NCBI RefSeq assembly: GCF_003573695.1
Contig: NC_039359.1
Span: 95,105,275-95,169,274 of the forward strand
Length of the DNA stretch: 64,000 bases
Source: Papaver somniferum
Taxonomy: Eukaryota; Streptophyta; Magnoliopsida; Ranunculales; Papaveraceae
Direction: 5' to 3'
The position numbers were made by a program, and so were the translations under genes. Below are positions 1 through 10,900 of this stretch, in pieces (position 1 is the stretch's first letter; the number at the start of each line of letters is the position of its first letter). The notes beneath the pieces are model-generated. The model had not been told where the DNA came from. It saw nothing but the letters and a program-made list of their open reading frames with translations, and did no database searches.

Positions 1-297
1 TGTTTGGTAAATCTTGTCTCATGTGCCTGATCAAAAGAGATAAGATTGTGTACCACTCAGGCTTTAGGATTTTTTTTTTAGGTTTGTTTTTCCTGTCTAT
101 CAAATAAAAGTAAAGGGTTATCATCGACAATTCTAATCTTTATAGGGTTTAGAATTGGGCGTCCACAAACCTGTTTAAAGGTTGCGAACCTTACATTCCT
201 TTTTCCTCTTTGATATCCTTTATATCTTAAGACTGCTTGATAAGATTGTGAATTCCACTCACAAAAACCAGTTGTTTATAACTGTTCTCTAAGCATC

Positions 298-663
298 ATG
301 TCTTTGGATGAAAAAGATGTCAATATGATTGTTAAGCCATCAATCAAGGAAAAATAGAAATCTCCAGTAACTCCTTCCTTGAAAAGAAAGAGGAGGAATA
401 CAAGAAAGCCAAGGGTTGTCCCTTCTAACTCTCAGAAGTTTTCCGATGTTCTTGATGAGTTGAAGGAAGTAAGAAAGGAGATTAGTGAAATAAAGGCTTG
501 CGTTTTAAGATCTTTGGAAATTCAGAAGGTCCTGGTTCGACATCATCAGCCAAGACGGTTTGTTGGTATTGAATCCTTCCTCCACGAACCTTATATTCCA
601 ATGGTTGTTGAAGACAAGGAGTTCGGGAATGATAAGGAATTTCTCAAAGACATTGTTGCCTAG
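298..663 (+). pseudogene. Sirevirus downstream ORF, broken by one stop
   Basis: An ATG at 298 opens a 121-codon frame that is interrupted by TAG at 355-357 and then continues in the same frame to a stop at 661-663. The product is very basic near the start of the open part (KRKRR) and then has a helical, heptad-like stretch rich in Leu, Val, Ile, Lys and Glu (about residues 45-75). It lies between the pol region (off window) and the spacer, where some Sireviruses carry an extra ORF. I cannot assign it to an envelope-like or other known product. The single stop suggests a dead copy, or a shorter ORF starting after the stop. Confidence 0.45.
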
Positions 664-1864
664 TATGTCTTCTTTTTGGTTTAGTTGGAAAAATAACTAG
701 TGCTTTGAATAGCAATGATTGTGACTACACATAGCTATTATTTTTCATCTTCTTATTTTTTAAGTTTATTGGTATTAAATTCTAAAAATATTTGGAGGAT
801 GATATTTTGCAGTATTAATCTTTATGATTTGATATATTGCAATTTGTTATGGGATATTGGTGTTTACGTCCGTGAACTATGTTTGTCCCATACTCTGTCA
901 AAAGTAAAGTCGTTTGTGATCGGTATTCACGTACTGGTAAAAGAATGAATATAATTTTGACAAATACAAAATTTAAGCTTATATTGTCAAACATTTGATG
1001 GAAGATAGGTTAAAATATTTTAATTTCAAGGATTATGTCTATTAATTGTCGTTATGCAAATAATGATTGAAGATAAAATGAATCCTTGTATATTCCGCAG
1101 TATTGATCATCCCTGATCTATATTTTATGTATTACTGTGAGGCTCCGTAATGTATTTTATGTTGAGCACTATACAACCAAGTTGATCTTTTAGCTTAGTT
1201 GGTGTTCCGTGAGATATGTTATGTCGAGCATATTGAACTAAATTAATCATCTTGTTTGGTTATTTAGTTATTGCTCCGTAAGTTTTCTTATGTCAAGCAA
1301 AACAAATTGATTACTTTTGTGATTAGTTTGGTTGTGTATTCCAATTAGATTAATTATGGGATCTCTTATAATTAATCTAGTTGAGTATTTTCGTGTCTCC
1401 ATAAGCTCTCTTATGTTGAGCACAATCAATTGAAATGATCACCTTTTGTGTTTAATTTGATTATGTATTCCGATTAAATTAATCACAAAATTAATCATGG
1501 GTTTACTTGTGATTAATTTGATTGAGTTTTTGGATATAGAAAATCATTCTCATGGTTTTTGGTGTCCAATAAAATCCTTCTTTTCGTTTGAAATTAAGGT
1601 CGCTCTTGTGGTTCTTTCGGGAATGAAATCAAATGGAGGAGAGTTCTTTTGAACTTGTGCTTAATGGTTATATCTTGAGGGGTGTGCGGTTGTGGAATTT
1701 TAGAGGGGTTATCTTGTATATTCAAATTCCTTGATGAATGTATTTAGCTTCGGCTTTATGATTGCATCTAAATTAGTTGATATGTTTTTTTCCTTTTTTC
1801 ATGAAATGTCTCTCTCGGAAATTTCATTATGATCCCTTTCTTGTACCTTTGCCAATTTTATTGA
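664..1864 (+). other. Non-coding spacer of the copia element
   Basis: AT-rich, with no credible coding frame; the short frame at 715-948 lacks any family signal. The only structure seen is a set of diverged direct repeats at 1140-1425, listed separately. Confidence 0.6.
1140..1425 (+). repeat. Diverged tandem repeat in the copia spacer
   Basis: Four copies of a motif like GCTCCGTAAG, then 6-8 bases, then TTATGTYGAGCA begin near 1141, 1203, 1273 and 1398. Each is followed by an AATTGATTA/AATTAATCA-like tract. Spacing is irregular (about 62-125 bp) and the copies are well diverged. Confidence 0.55.
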
Positions 1865-2281
1865 CAAAAAGGGGGAGAATTAATATGTAGTTCATACTAA
1901 AAATACATATGGTTGTCGGATCATTATGTAAGGGGGAGTGGTTTCCATGTGAGATGGAGTATTGACTAAGGGGGAGTGATACATATCACCATAGTATTAT
2001 TATTGAAGTTGTGATACAATTGAACTTTGACGATGTGTAATAATACTATGACACTGTATAACAATGATCGACAACTATGTTTTCTCATTGTTATAGCTAC
2101 GGATCTTCAACGGCGGTGATGCTAAACTTACAACCTTTAGGATCATTACTTGGAAGTGACGAAGATTTCGAGGAATGTTGAAGATTAGACATGTGGAATA
2201 GGAGCTACTAAAGTTCTTTATCATTTTTGTATTCCATATGTATTGATAGTTTTCTCACTAAAATTGACAAAGGGGGGGGAC
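1865..2281 (+). promoter_or_regulatory. Clustered polypurine tracts of the copia element
   Basis: G-rich tracts occur at about 1866-1879 (AAAAAGGGGGAGAA), 1930-1940 and 1970-1978 (AAGGGGGAGTG), and 2269-2280 (ACAAAGGGGGGG). The last abuts the LTR start and is the functional plus-strand primer site by position. Multiple tracts before the 3' LTR are a known Sirevirus trait. Confidence 0.75.
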
Positions 2282-2931
2282 TGTTAAAGCATTGCTCGGT
2301 CGAACTCGCATGCGTTGCTATCTCAAGCATGTTTGTCAATGTTAGTGATCAAAACTATAAGTCTTGATTTCTAGTCTATTATAGCTAAGTCTCGGACTAG
2401 GATAGAAAGAGTAGTTGAGCTCAAGGACTTCATGGCGATTCATCATACAAGTAGAAGAACTACTCAAGGAACCAGTGGAACTTCTCGACAAAAAGGTATG
2501 TGAAGAATTGAACTTATATATCACTCAAAAGTCTATCTACTCTATATCCTACTCTTTGAGACAAGAAGTCGTATGCTATATATATAGACTTGGATTATAC
2601 ACATTTGGTATTTCGAGCCGAGTATACCTCGCCTATCTATATCTCGAAATATGTGTTGATAAGCTTTTTGCTTCGATCAAGTTTATCTTTACCATGTGAC
2701 GAAAGTCATGATATGTTTCAATCATCTTGAAAATTGCTTTGACGAGAAATGGTGTAACAACTATATAACGTCCTCTAAGAATGTTTCAATGATTGAAATG
2801 AGAGTTTAGATTACATGACCAATGGTTGACATAAGCATTATTCTGGAAACACATTTATGTATAAGTCCTATTCCTTGAACCAAAGTTTGCGAACTTTGTT
2901 GGTCAAGAGAACCGGAAGAATGGCGTGATCC

Positions 2932-3090
2932 AAGTCCGCGAACTGCCGAAGTTCTCAAACCCGATAATTTCTGCTGGATTTGACAAACTACTTGCGTGAA
3001 GATAAGTCTGCGAACCGGCGAAGTTCTCATACCCGAGAATTTCTGCTGGAGCTTGTAAACTATGCCCGATAACTTAAGTCCGCGAACCTA
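2932..3090 (+). repeat. 72-bp direct repeat inside the LTR
   Basis: AAGTCCGCGAAC or AAGTCTGCGAAC starts units at about 2932 and 3004, with a partial third at about 3076. The first two units share the order GCGAA, GAAGTTCTCA, ACCCGA and AATTTCTGCTGG. The CCGCGAAC segments are GC-rich in an AT-rich LTR. Confidence 0.6.
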
Positions 3091-3572
3091 GTCTGCGAAC
3101 TTGAGAAGGTTATATATCTGAAGATGATTTCTGAACTTAAAATTGAAAATACTAAGGAATGCAGTTTGCAAACCGTGGCTATAAAAGTTCATGAACCGAT
3201 TCAAGTGAATCAAATCATCTTTGCTTCAATTATGTCTTGTGTAGTACATAAGATTTCCTTGCAATTGAAAAACTCTCTAACTAGTTCATTTGAAGTCATT
3301 TGAACTAGTTATGGTGAAGAAGAAGATGGTTGATATGAAATGCTCATATGGCTAAGCTTTTGGTTAACTATTGTTGAACCAACAAGTGCATACGTTTGGG
3401 TACGGTTAACAAACCTAAAAGCGGGCATTGTCAAGTGTGTATAACAAGCTAAGTTTTCGATCTAACGGTTGAGAAATATTAGCTTGAATCTAAATCAGGT
3501 TTTCATCTAACGGTGAATATTGAATGCTTTGTTACTAAGCTAGCATTGATTGCAAACCCTGATTTGAAAGAC

Positions 3573-3581
3573 TATATAAAT
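3573..3581 (+). promoter_or_regulatory. Putative TATA box of the copia LTR
   Basis: TATATAAAT lies 1.29 kb into the LTR, leaving about 0.8 kb for R and U5. A second candidate (TATATATAG) is at about 2578. Position and orientation suit the element promoter, but no transcript evidence is available. Confidence 0.4.
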
Positions 3582-4411
3582 CAGACATCTAGTATTGTGC
3601 AAAACTAATCCCCACACCTTACGTGTGATACTAGTTTGTGTGCTAGAGTCGATTCTCCTTTAACCTTTGGTTTTCTTCTTCTAAAACCAGGTTAACGACT
3701 TAAAGACTTCATGGGGATTGTGAAGCCAGGCCGATACTACTTTTATCGTAGTTCTGTGATCTGATCTTGCATCTTCTATCGTACGAATACAATCATATTG
3801 ATTGGCTTGAGATTCATATCTCCGATAGGCAAGATATAAAAAGTAATCACAAAAATATTCGTCTCATTGTTTGTGATTCCGCAACATCTTGTTTCGCTAC
3901 CATACGATTAAGATTGTTGTGAGGTGATTGATAACTCTAGGATGTTCTTCGGGAATATAAGACCGGATTATCAATTGGTTCCTGTTCACCTTGATTATTA
4001 TCAAAAGACGGAACAAAACCTTTTAGGATTTATCTGTGGAGACAGATTGATCCTCTGATAGACTTGTCTGTGTGAGACAGATTTGTTTATTGTCAAGTCT
4101 TCGACTTTGGGCCGTAGCAACTCTTAGTTGTGGGTGAGATCAGCTAAGGGAATGAAGTGCGTAGTATCCTGCTGGGATCAGAGGCGTATGGAGTACAACT
4201 ATACCTTGGATCAGTGGAAGACTGATTGGGGTTCAACTACAGTCCAATCCGAAGTTAGCTTGGATTAGTCTAGTGTCTGTAGCACCTTAATACAATGTGT
4301 ATTCAGTTAATTGATTGAGTCTTGTTAATTCTCTTAAAAGTATATTCGAGTTTGTCCATATAGATTGCTAAGCGAAATATTGGGTGGTATTGTTAGACCC
4401 CCACTTTTTCA

Positions 4412-5140
4412 AAACGTTGGTAAGTAATACATGCAAAACGTTGGGAACAGAAAAACAAAAATTCAATAGATCAACAATGAATTAACTTAAAGATTATTTT
4501 TCTCAATATTGTTCATTTCATAAATAATTAATGATATTTTTCTACAATAGAAACTTGAAAATCTTAATGAGTATTTTAAGCAGCATTTCATTTAATTGAC
4601 ATGTTAAAGATGTAGGCTATTTTAGGTGTATCTTACAAGTAACGAGCGTATTAGCTATACAAAACTAGTCATAAAAACCCAAGATGACCAAACTTGTGGT
4701 ACAAAAACTCCACTCAAATGTAGGGATCCATTAAAACTCCATCGTAAATAAAATTGATACAAAAACTCCAAATTTAAATGTTGGTTTCATCATAAAATTT
4801 GATGAAACCAACATTTAAATTTGGGGTTTTTATGTTAATTTTGTTTTGATGGGGGTTTTTGTGTTACTTTTGTTTTGATGGTTTTTTTGTGGAAGGATGG
4901 TGACACCTCTGGGATAATAACTCGCTTTAGCTATATTTGAAATTTAATAATTTAATTGGAAATCTCATGAAATCGAGTAACAAATCTTTAAGGGAGATTC
5001 TTTTTTCCTTTTTACATTGATTTCTTTTTACCATTAAAACTCTGATTTCTAAAGACTCTAAAGATGGCATTTATAATTTAAGCTAATACCTTAAATTCTG
5101 GATATTTTTAGATTTCTAAAAAGATTATTTCTAAAGATAA
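4412..5140. other. AT-rich intergenic stretch with a hairpin
   Basis: No coding signal. It holds the foldback repeat at 4690-4912 described separately and otherwise simple AT-rich DNA. Confidence 0.5.
4690..4912. repeat. Foldback (MITE-like) hairpin
   Basis: Two 32-nt arms at 4761-4792 and 4800-4831 are inverted copies with one mismatch and a 7-nt loop. The pairing continues outward less well through repeated ACAAAAACTCC motifs on the left and GGGGGTTTTTGTGTTA-like motifs on the right, to about 4690 and 4912. This looks like a foldback element or a decayed MITE. No target duplication was recognised. Confidence 0.6.
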
Positions 5141-5340
5141 TCTTTTCAGAATTGCTCTCTGTCTCTCTGTATAAGACGTTCGACCAAATGCTAATTTTTA
5201 CGCCACTTTTCTCTTCCGTTCGTGGATTTGTATTGTTTTTTATTTATCGTTCTTTTCAGACGGTTCTTTTGTCTGATTCTGATTTGGGTTTTTCTTTTTG
5301 CTTTGCAGATATCCTGTTGTCGATTGGATTTCATTGAGGC

Positions 5341-5385
5341 ATGGCATTGCTTCTCTCTTTTGAAAACTGTTGGGGCTTCATTGAG
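5341..5385 (+). other. Possible orphan first exon (15 codons)
   Basis: An ATG opens 15 codons (MALLLSFENCWGFIE) that run exactly into GAG|GTAAGT, a consensus plant 5' splice site. The 200 bases before it are C/T-rich like a 5' UTR. The LINE at 5676-12166 would lie in the following intron. Nothing downstream could be joined with confidence; a possible exon-like frame at 12440-12520 is weak. This could be chance. Confidence 0.22.
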
Positions 5386-5659
5386 GTAAGTAGCTCAATG
5401 AATAACCCAATGAATTTTCAGTGCGAATAATTTGATTTTCATGATTTACGATAATTCTTGAATATAGATTTCGATTAGTTTCTTCGTTGAAGAAGATTAG
5501 GATCATCAACTATGAAGCAATTTAGTCCGCTAGAGAGTCTGATAGGGTAGAATGAGTATGGGTAGTCCGTTCAAGCCTTTCGTAATGCAATTTTTCTGGT
5601 AACATGCTAAATTTAGCTGTATATAAGCCATAAGGTAGTAGTAGCCAATAATAGACAAT

Positions 5660-5675
5660 TACATTCGGTGTGATA
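5660..5675 (+). repeat. LINE target-site duplication, left copy
   Basis: The 16-nt sequence TACATTCGGTGTGATA occurs here and, without mismatch, at 12167-12182. It brackets the LINE. Confidence 0.9.
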
Positions 5676-5775
5676 AAAAAGCGAAAAAGCTAGGGTTTCA
5701 CGTGGTTGGGCTCCGGTTTTCTCTCCCTCAAAATTTTCTTGGCGTTCACAAGTTTTCTTTTGATTTTGCGCTCTA

Positions 5776-7983
5776 ATGGCGCAAAATCAAGGCAATAATC
5801 CACCAGTTTTTGTTAATAGTTATGATAATCAATCAACAAGGATAGGGAAAACTATCTATATCCCTAAGAATTATGCTGCTAACCCTAATGCTTCCGTGTT
5901 TGGAAGGCAGCTCGAAGAAGATGGAGTTTCAAACCCTAACGCTGCAACTCCTGAAGCGTTTAGGAATCATGGTGCAAACCCTAACGCTGCTATTCCTACA
6001 GCGTTTAGGAAGGTGATGGGGACGGAGATTCATGGCGCGTCTAGGAAGGAAGATGGAAATCATAACTCTTTTAGGAAACCGGGTGATGATGGTGTTATGG
6101 AAGGCTCCTATGCATCTATATTAAAGCGACGAACACATGTTTTATCAAAGATTGATGCCGAGACTCTTTCTCACCCTCCAATTTTCTCTTCAACAAATAA
6201 TGATGTTTTGATCAAAATCCCACGAGACACTCATACAAGGATTAAGGCTGTGTGGAGATTCAGCTTGGTTGGTCGTTTGGTTTTCTTCAAAACCCTAAAA
6301 TTTGATGATGTTAAAAGAGAATTATTGAATCAATGGAAGCTATCTGGTTCGGTTCAATTTATTCCATGGAAGAAGGGATATTTTGTTATTAAACTAGACA
6401 ATGAAGATGATCGTAAACGTGTAAGCTATGATGGTCCATGGAAGATTCATTCTCCAAACGGAATTCAACAGCTTAAAATTCATCCATGGACACCTATGTT
6501 TGATCCTGGGAAAGATAAGATTACTAGAGCTGCAGTTTGGGTTCGTTTCACAGCTTTGCCAATGGAGTTTTGGGATGAAGAGACGATTTTTAGGCTGGCA
6601 AGAGGGCTTGGTAGGCCGGTTTCGGTTGATCCGCGTACTTTACGTCATGAATATGGTTACTTTGCTGCAGCCCTGGTTGATATAGACTTCTCTCAACCTT
6701 TGAGACGAATTTTGATTGATGGTGAAGAGAATGATGAAATTTTTGTTCAGGAATATGAAATTTTAAACAGGCCTAGCTTTTGCGATTATTGTAAATCTAT
6801 TGGCCATAAAAAATCTGATTGTAGAACAAAAAAGTTTGATGATTTGAAGGATAGGGCTGAAGTTGAAACTGATCCTGAGATTAAAAAAGCAATTGAGGCG
6901 GATATGGATGATCTTAAGAATTTTTGGCAAAAGGAACGAATCCCTAAAGGTAAGAAGCATATGCCATCGGATGTTCCAATAGAAACCGAGCAATCTAAAC
7001 ATGGTGAGGAGGCCATAACGTTGAAGAAGAAGAAATCTATCCTTGAGATAGCAACTGGAACACGTACTATCTTTTCTGAGCACAGTGAGAGTGCTGGTGC
7101 TACATTAGAAGATGATGATACTATATCGGATCACACTGAAGATGCTGCCATGTCTGTGCCGCATATTGCTGCAACTCATAGTGCTGAAGCTTGCAGTGAT
7201 ATTCAGTCCGTGCAGCTACAGGAGGATGGTGGCTTATCTAAGCACCGAGAAGATGTTGCTAATACTGGTGAAGACGCTTTCCCTGGTTTGCGTAAAGAAG
7301 ATGTGGAATCTGTCCGCAATGATGATGCTGAATTGGTTTTGCGAAGTGTGGGTGCAGCACTTGAGGAGCTGGTGCATGATAATTTATCTAAGGAAGCTGA
7401 TGTTGATTTGGAGATGCAAGAGATGGAAGCTTATAGAAATTACGAGGCTATGAAGGAGGCAACTAGGCAACGGGAGGCTGATGTTGAAGCTGCCAAAATC
7501 CAACAAGATATTGCTAGAGCTAAGCTAGAGAACTTGAGGAAGCAGGTTTTGGACTTGCATCATTCTCCGGCTAATTTTCCAATTGTGGCTGTTACCGAGG
7601 ACGCTAGTTTTAGTGAGGCCACTAGGACTTCAAGAAGATATTCACCAGCTAGATCTTTGGAAAACTTAACACTTTCTAATAGATTTGAAACTGGGACCGA
7701 GGAGATTGATAAAGTAATTGTTGAAGCTGATGATGTGATTGAAGATGTAGTTGCTACTACCACTTCAAGCATAGCTGAGGAGGATGCAAGAACTTTGGAG
7801 ATTCTTGCTAATAAAGAGCTAGCTGATCATGAGAAGCAAGAGTTGGGGGAAAAGAAGAAAAAATATAAAGCTCCTAAGAAGAAGACAGCTGCTGCTGTGG
7901 CTACGGTGAGTCAAGTTCAAACTCGAAGTGGAAAATCTTCTAGACAGGGTTCGGCAAGCCCTTCAAAGAATAGATTTAATTAA
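5776..7983 (+). CDS. LINE ORF1 protein, DUF4283 plus CCHC zinc knuckle
   Basis: This is the nucleic-acid-binding protein of the LINE, expected to coat its RNA. The frame is intact for 735 codons. The N-terminal part has repeated NPNA-(S/A)...AFR(K) units (about residues 37-85). A DUF4283 domain follows (about 145-300). A zinc knuckle with C-x2-C-x4-H-x4-C spacing (CDYCKSIGHKKSDC) is at residues 336-349. A predicted coiled coil rich in Glu, Ala and Arg covers about 555-600. The C-terminus is Lys-rich. The ATG at 5776 is preceded by a 100-nt leader from the element end. The stop codon shares its last base with the ATG of ORF2 (TAATG). No stop or frameshift interrupts it, unlike ORF2. Confidence 0.9.
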   Translation: MAQNQGNNPPVFVNSYDNQSTRIGKTIYIPKNYAANPNASVFGRQLEEDGVSNPNAATPEAFRNHGANPNAAIPTAFRKVMGTEIHGASRKEDGNHNSFRKPGDDGVMEGSYASILKRRTHVLSKIDAETLSHPPIFSSTNNDVLIKIPRDTHTRIKAVWRFSLVGRLVFFKTLKFDDVKRELLNQWKLSGSVQFIPWKKGYFVIKLDNEDDRKRVSYDGPWKIHSPNGIQQLKIHPWTPMFDPGKDKITRAAVWVRFTALPMEFWDEETIFRLARGLGRPVSVDPRTLRHEYGYFAAALVDIDFSQPLRRILIDGEENDEIFVQEYEILNRPSFCDYCKSIGHKKSDCRTKKFDDLKDRAEVETDPEIKKAIEADMDDLKNFWQKERIPKGKKHMPSDVPIETEQSKHGEEAITLKKKKSILEIATGTRTIFSEHSESAGATLEDDDTISDHTEDAAMSVPHIAATHSAEACSDIQSVQLQEDGGLSKHREDVANTGEDAFPGLRKEDVESVRNDDAELVLRSVGAALEELVHDNLSKEADVDLEMQEMEAYRNYEAMKEATRQREADVEAAKIQQDIARAKLENLRKQVLDLHHSPANFPIVAVTEDASFSEATRTSRRYSPARSLENLTLSNRFETGTEEIDKVIVEADDVIEDVVATTTSSIAEEDARTLEILANKELADHEKQELGEKKKKYKAPKKKTAAAVATVSQVQTRSGKSSRQGSASPSKNRFN

Positions 7984-10900
7984 TGCGTGTCTTCTATTGG
8001 AATGCTCAAGGCTTGGCCAAGGATGGTGCAAGGGCCAAGTTGAATGAGCTTTTCTACTTGCACAAACCTGACGTTATTTGTATTGCGGAGCCTCAGGTTC
8101 GTTGCACTACACGTTTTGTTAGGAAGCTTAATTTGCTTGATTTTTGTGAAGATGTTATTACTAATGAAGTGCATGGTCAGAAAGGTAATATTTGGGTCTT
8201 TTGGAGGAATACTCTAGCAAGGCCGATGTTATCTTCGTCTAAGCAGGCTATCACTTTGGATTTTTCTGGGAATTTGTCACGGCTGTGCATGCTTCTTTTG
8301 ATGCGGTTGAAAGGAGATCTCTTTGGCGGCAATTGGGTCTGGGATATATTTCCGTTCCATGGTTGGTGTTGGGGGATTTCAATTGTGTTCTGCGTCTTGA
8401 TGAGAAGAAGGGTGGTAGGCCGATCAAAGAAATTTATATAAATGAGTTTCGAAGTTGGATATCTGACAATGGTTTGGTTGAGGCCGATGCTATTGGGAAG
8501 AAGTATACTTGGTCCAATTGTCGGAGTGGTATGCATAGAATTGTTTCTAAACACGATAGGGCCGTGATTAATGGTGCGTGGCTGATAAGTTTGCTAACTG
8601 GAGGTGCAAAGCTTTGCCGAGAATCTGCTCGGACCATTCTCCTCTTTTTGGTTTTGCTTTTGACAGTCCTAGGCCGAAGAGAGCTCCTTTTAGAATTCAG
8701 AAGATGTGGCTTTCTCATCCATCATTTTTGGACTTCGTCAAAGACAATTGGAGTGTTAGGCTGGATGGTGCTCCTCCTTTTGTTTTTTCATCAAAGTTGA
8801 AGCGGTTGAGGGAGGCTTTGAAGATTTGGAATAGATTGGTGTTTGGAGATGTTCAGTTTCGTTTAAAGCAAGCGGAATTGAATCTTGATAAGGAGAATGA
8901 TATTTTGGACCATAATGTTAGTTGTGAAGTCCAATTTTTGAAGGTTGCCGATGCTAAGAAGGCTGCTGATGATGTGCGGTATGATATTGGCCACTATGCT
9001 TAAGCAAAAATCGAGAACTAGCTGGTTGGAGGATGGTGATCAGAACACTCGTTTTTTTCACAATTCAATAAGAATGAGGAGGAGCCAAAACACAATTTCC
9101 GAGCTGAAGATTTCTACTAACTCTACTTTGTTTTTGCAGGATGAAATAAAAGATTACATTGTTGATCATTATCGTGCAAAGTTCAACGGTGGAGCTGTTC
9201 ATATTGATCCGAGACTATTTGATTATGAGCATGAAAGCATTCAGCTGCTGAGAGTGCTTGTATGGATGCTATTCCTACCTTGGATGAAGTTAAGGAGGCT
9301 GTTTTTGATCTTGGAGCGGATTCTGCTCCTGGCCCTGATGGATTTACAGGTTCTTTCTTTCGAGTCTGTTGGAACATTATTTCTAGAGATCTTTTTAATG
9401 CTATTGCAAACTGTTGGGCGATGAGGAAGATTCCTAATGGCATTAACTCTAGTTTTATTGTGCTCATTCCAAAAGCTAATAAGTCTGATGCTATTAAAGA
9501 CTATAGGCCAATTGGTTTAAGCAACTTCTTCTTCAAAATCATTACCAAAATTATGGCGACCAGACTTGGCACGGTGTTGAACAAATTGATTTCTGAAGAG
9601 CAAGTGGCGTTTATGAAAGGAAGAAACATTCATGAGAATATAGCCTTGGCCTCGGAACTGATCAATGAGATTAGCGTTGAACGGAAGCATGGTAACGTTG
9701 GCCTTAAATTGGATATAGCCCAGGCTTTTGACACGGTGAGTTGGGAGTTTGTGGTTGAAGTTTTTCGTCAATATGGCTTTTCTGATGCATGGTGTTCGTG
9801 GTTGCTGAGTATTCTTAACTCTGCCCGTATATCTATTATGATTAATGGTAGCCCTGAAGGTTTTTTCAGTATCACAAGAGGCCTTCGTCAAGGTGATCCT
9901 CTTTCACCTTTGATTTTTGTTCTTATTGAAGATGTTTTGAGCCGCAATCTCTCTAAGTTGTTTGCTGCTAGAAGTATGCATCACATGGTGAGTAAGAAAG
10001 GTGTGGCTCCAACCCATTTACTCTTTGCGGATGATATTCTTATTTTCTGTAAGGGTAATCTTCATAGCTTGCGGAACTTGAAGGAGATGCTTGGCATGTA
10101 TCAACGTGCTTCCGGTCAGTATGTTAGTTACGCCAAAAGCAAATTTTATTATGGTGGAGATAGGCAGTCTCGTGCTATTGCTATTGCAAACTTTATGGGC
10201 ATGGAGAGGGCGCATTTCCCGGATAAATATTTGGGAATCCAATTGAAACCTGGCATTGTGCGTCATATTCATGTTCGTCAGGTAATGGAGAAGATTATGG
10301 ACAAGCTGGCAGGTTGGAAGGGTAAGCTTTGTCTTTTCAGGCCAGGTTAGTTTTGATCAAATCAGTTATTTCTAGCTATTTGCTTCATTCAATGGCTGTT
10401 TACAAATGGCCATGCACGGCCATCAAATCTGTTGAGAGGGCCATTCGCAATTTTTTGTGGTCTGGAGATGCTGAGAGCGCAAACACTTCACGGTTCTTTA
10501 TGATGTCTTATGCCTTTCTAGACGTGAAGGTGGGCTTGGCCTCAAGAAGTTAAATGATGTTAATAGGGCCATGCTTATGAAGTTGTGGATTTCGATTCGC
10601 GACTCTGATAAGACTTGGGCTAGATTTTTGAAGGCAAAATATTTCAAAGTTAATGGCAACTTGGTTGATTATAAGCTGGGTTCCTCGGTTTTTCCTGGCA
10701 TTAGATTGGTGCATAACTTTGTTCAAAAACACACGCGCTCAATTATAGGTAACGGTGCTAATACTTCCTTATTTTTTGATAATTGGTGTGCTGATTTTTC
10801 AATTGCTCAACGTCTTGGCATCACCACAAGAGGCCCTAATGATTTTAAGGCCAAGGTGAGTGATATTATTGTTGATGGCTCTTGGGTATTCCTCCAAAGA

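Larger units (their letters stand above)
1..4411 (+). mobile_element. Sirevirus-type Ty1/copia element, 3' part
   Basis: This is the downstream end of a plus-strand LTR retrotransposon; gag and pol lie left of the window. What is seen, in order: a short broken ORF, a long AT-rich non-coding spacer, several G-rich polypurine tracts of the AAGGGGGAG type, and a complete 3' LTR that starts TG right after the last tract and ends CA at 4411. Clustered tracts of this kind and long spacers are known from Sireviruses, a copia lineage of plants. No pol motif is visible in the window, so the lineage call rests on the tract cluster and the LTR ends. Confidence 0.75.
2282..4411 (+). repeat. 3' LTR of the Sirevirus-type element
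   Basis: The LTR starts TGTTAAAGC directly after the polypurine tract and ends ...CCCACTTTTTCA, a termination typical of this copia group, giving 2130 bp with TG/CA ends. It contains TATA-like boxes and a GC-rich direct repeat. The 5' LTR is outside the window, so LTR-LTR divergence and the target duplication cannot be read here. Confidence 0.8.

Noticed and set aside
715..948. 77-codon plus frame
   Set aside because: AT-rich spacer of the copia element; composition typical of chance frames.
6763..7083. Minus-strand frames over LINE ORF1
   Set aside because: Antisense shadows of the intact 735-codon ORF1.
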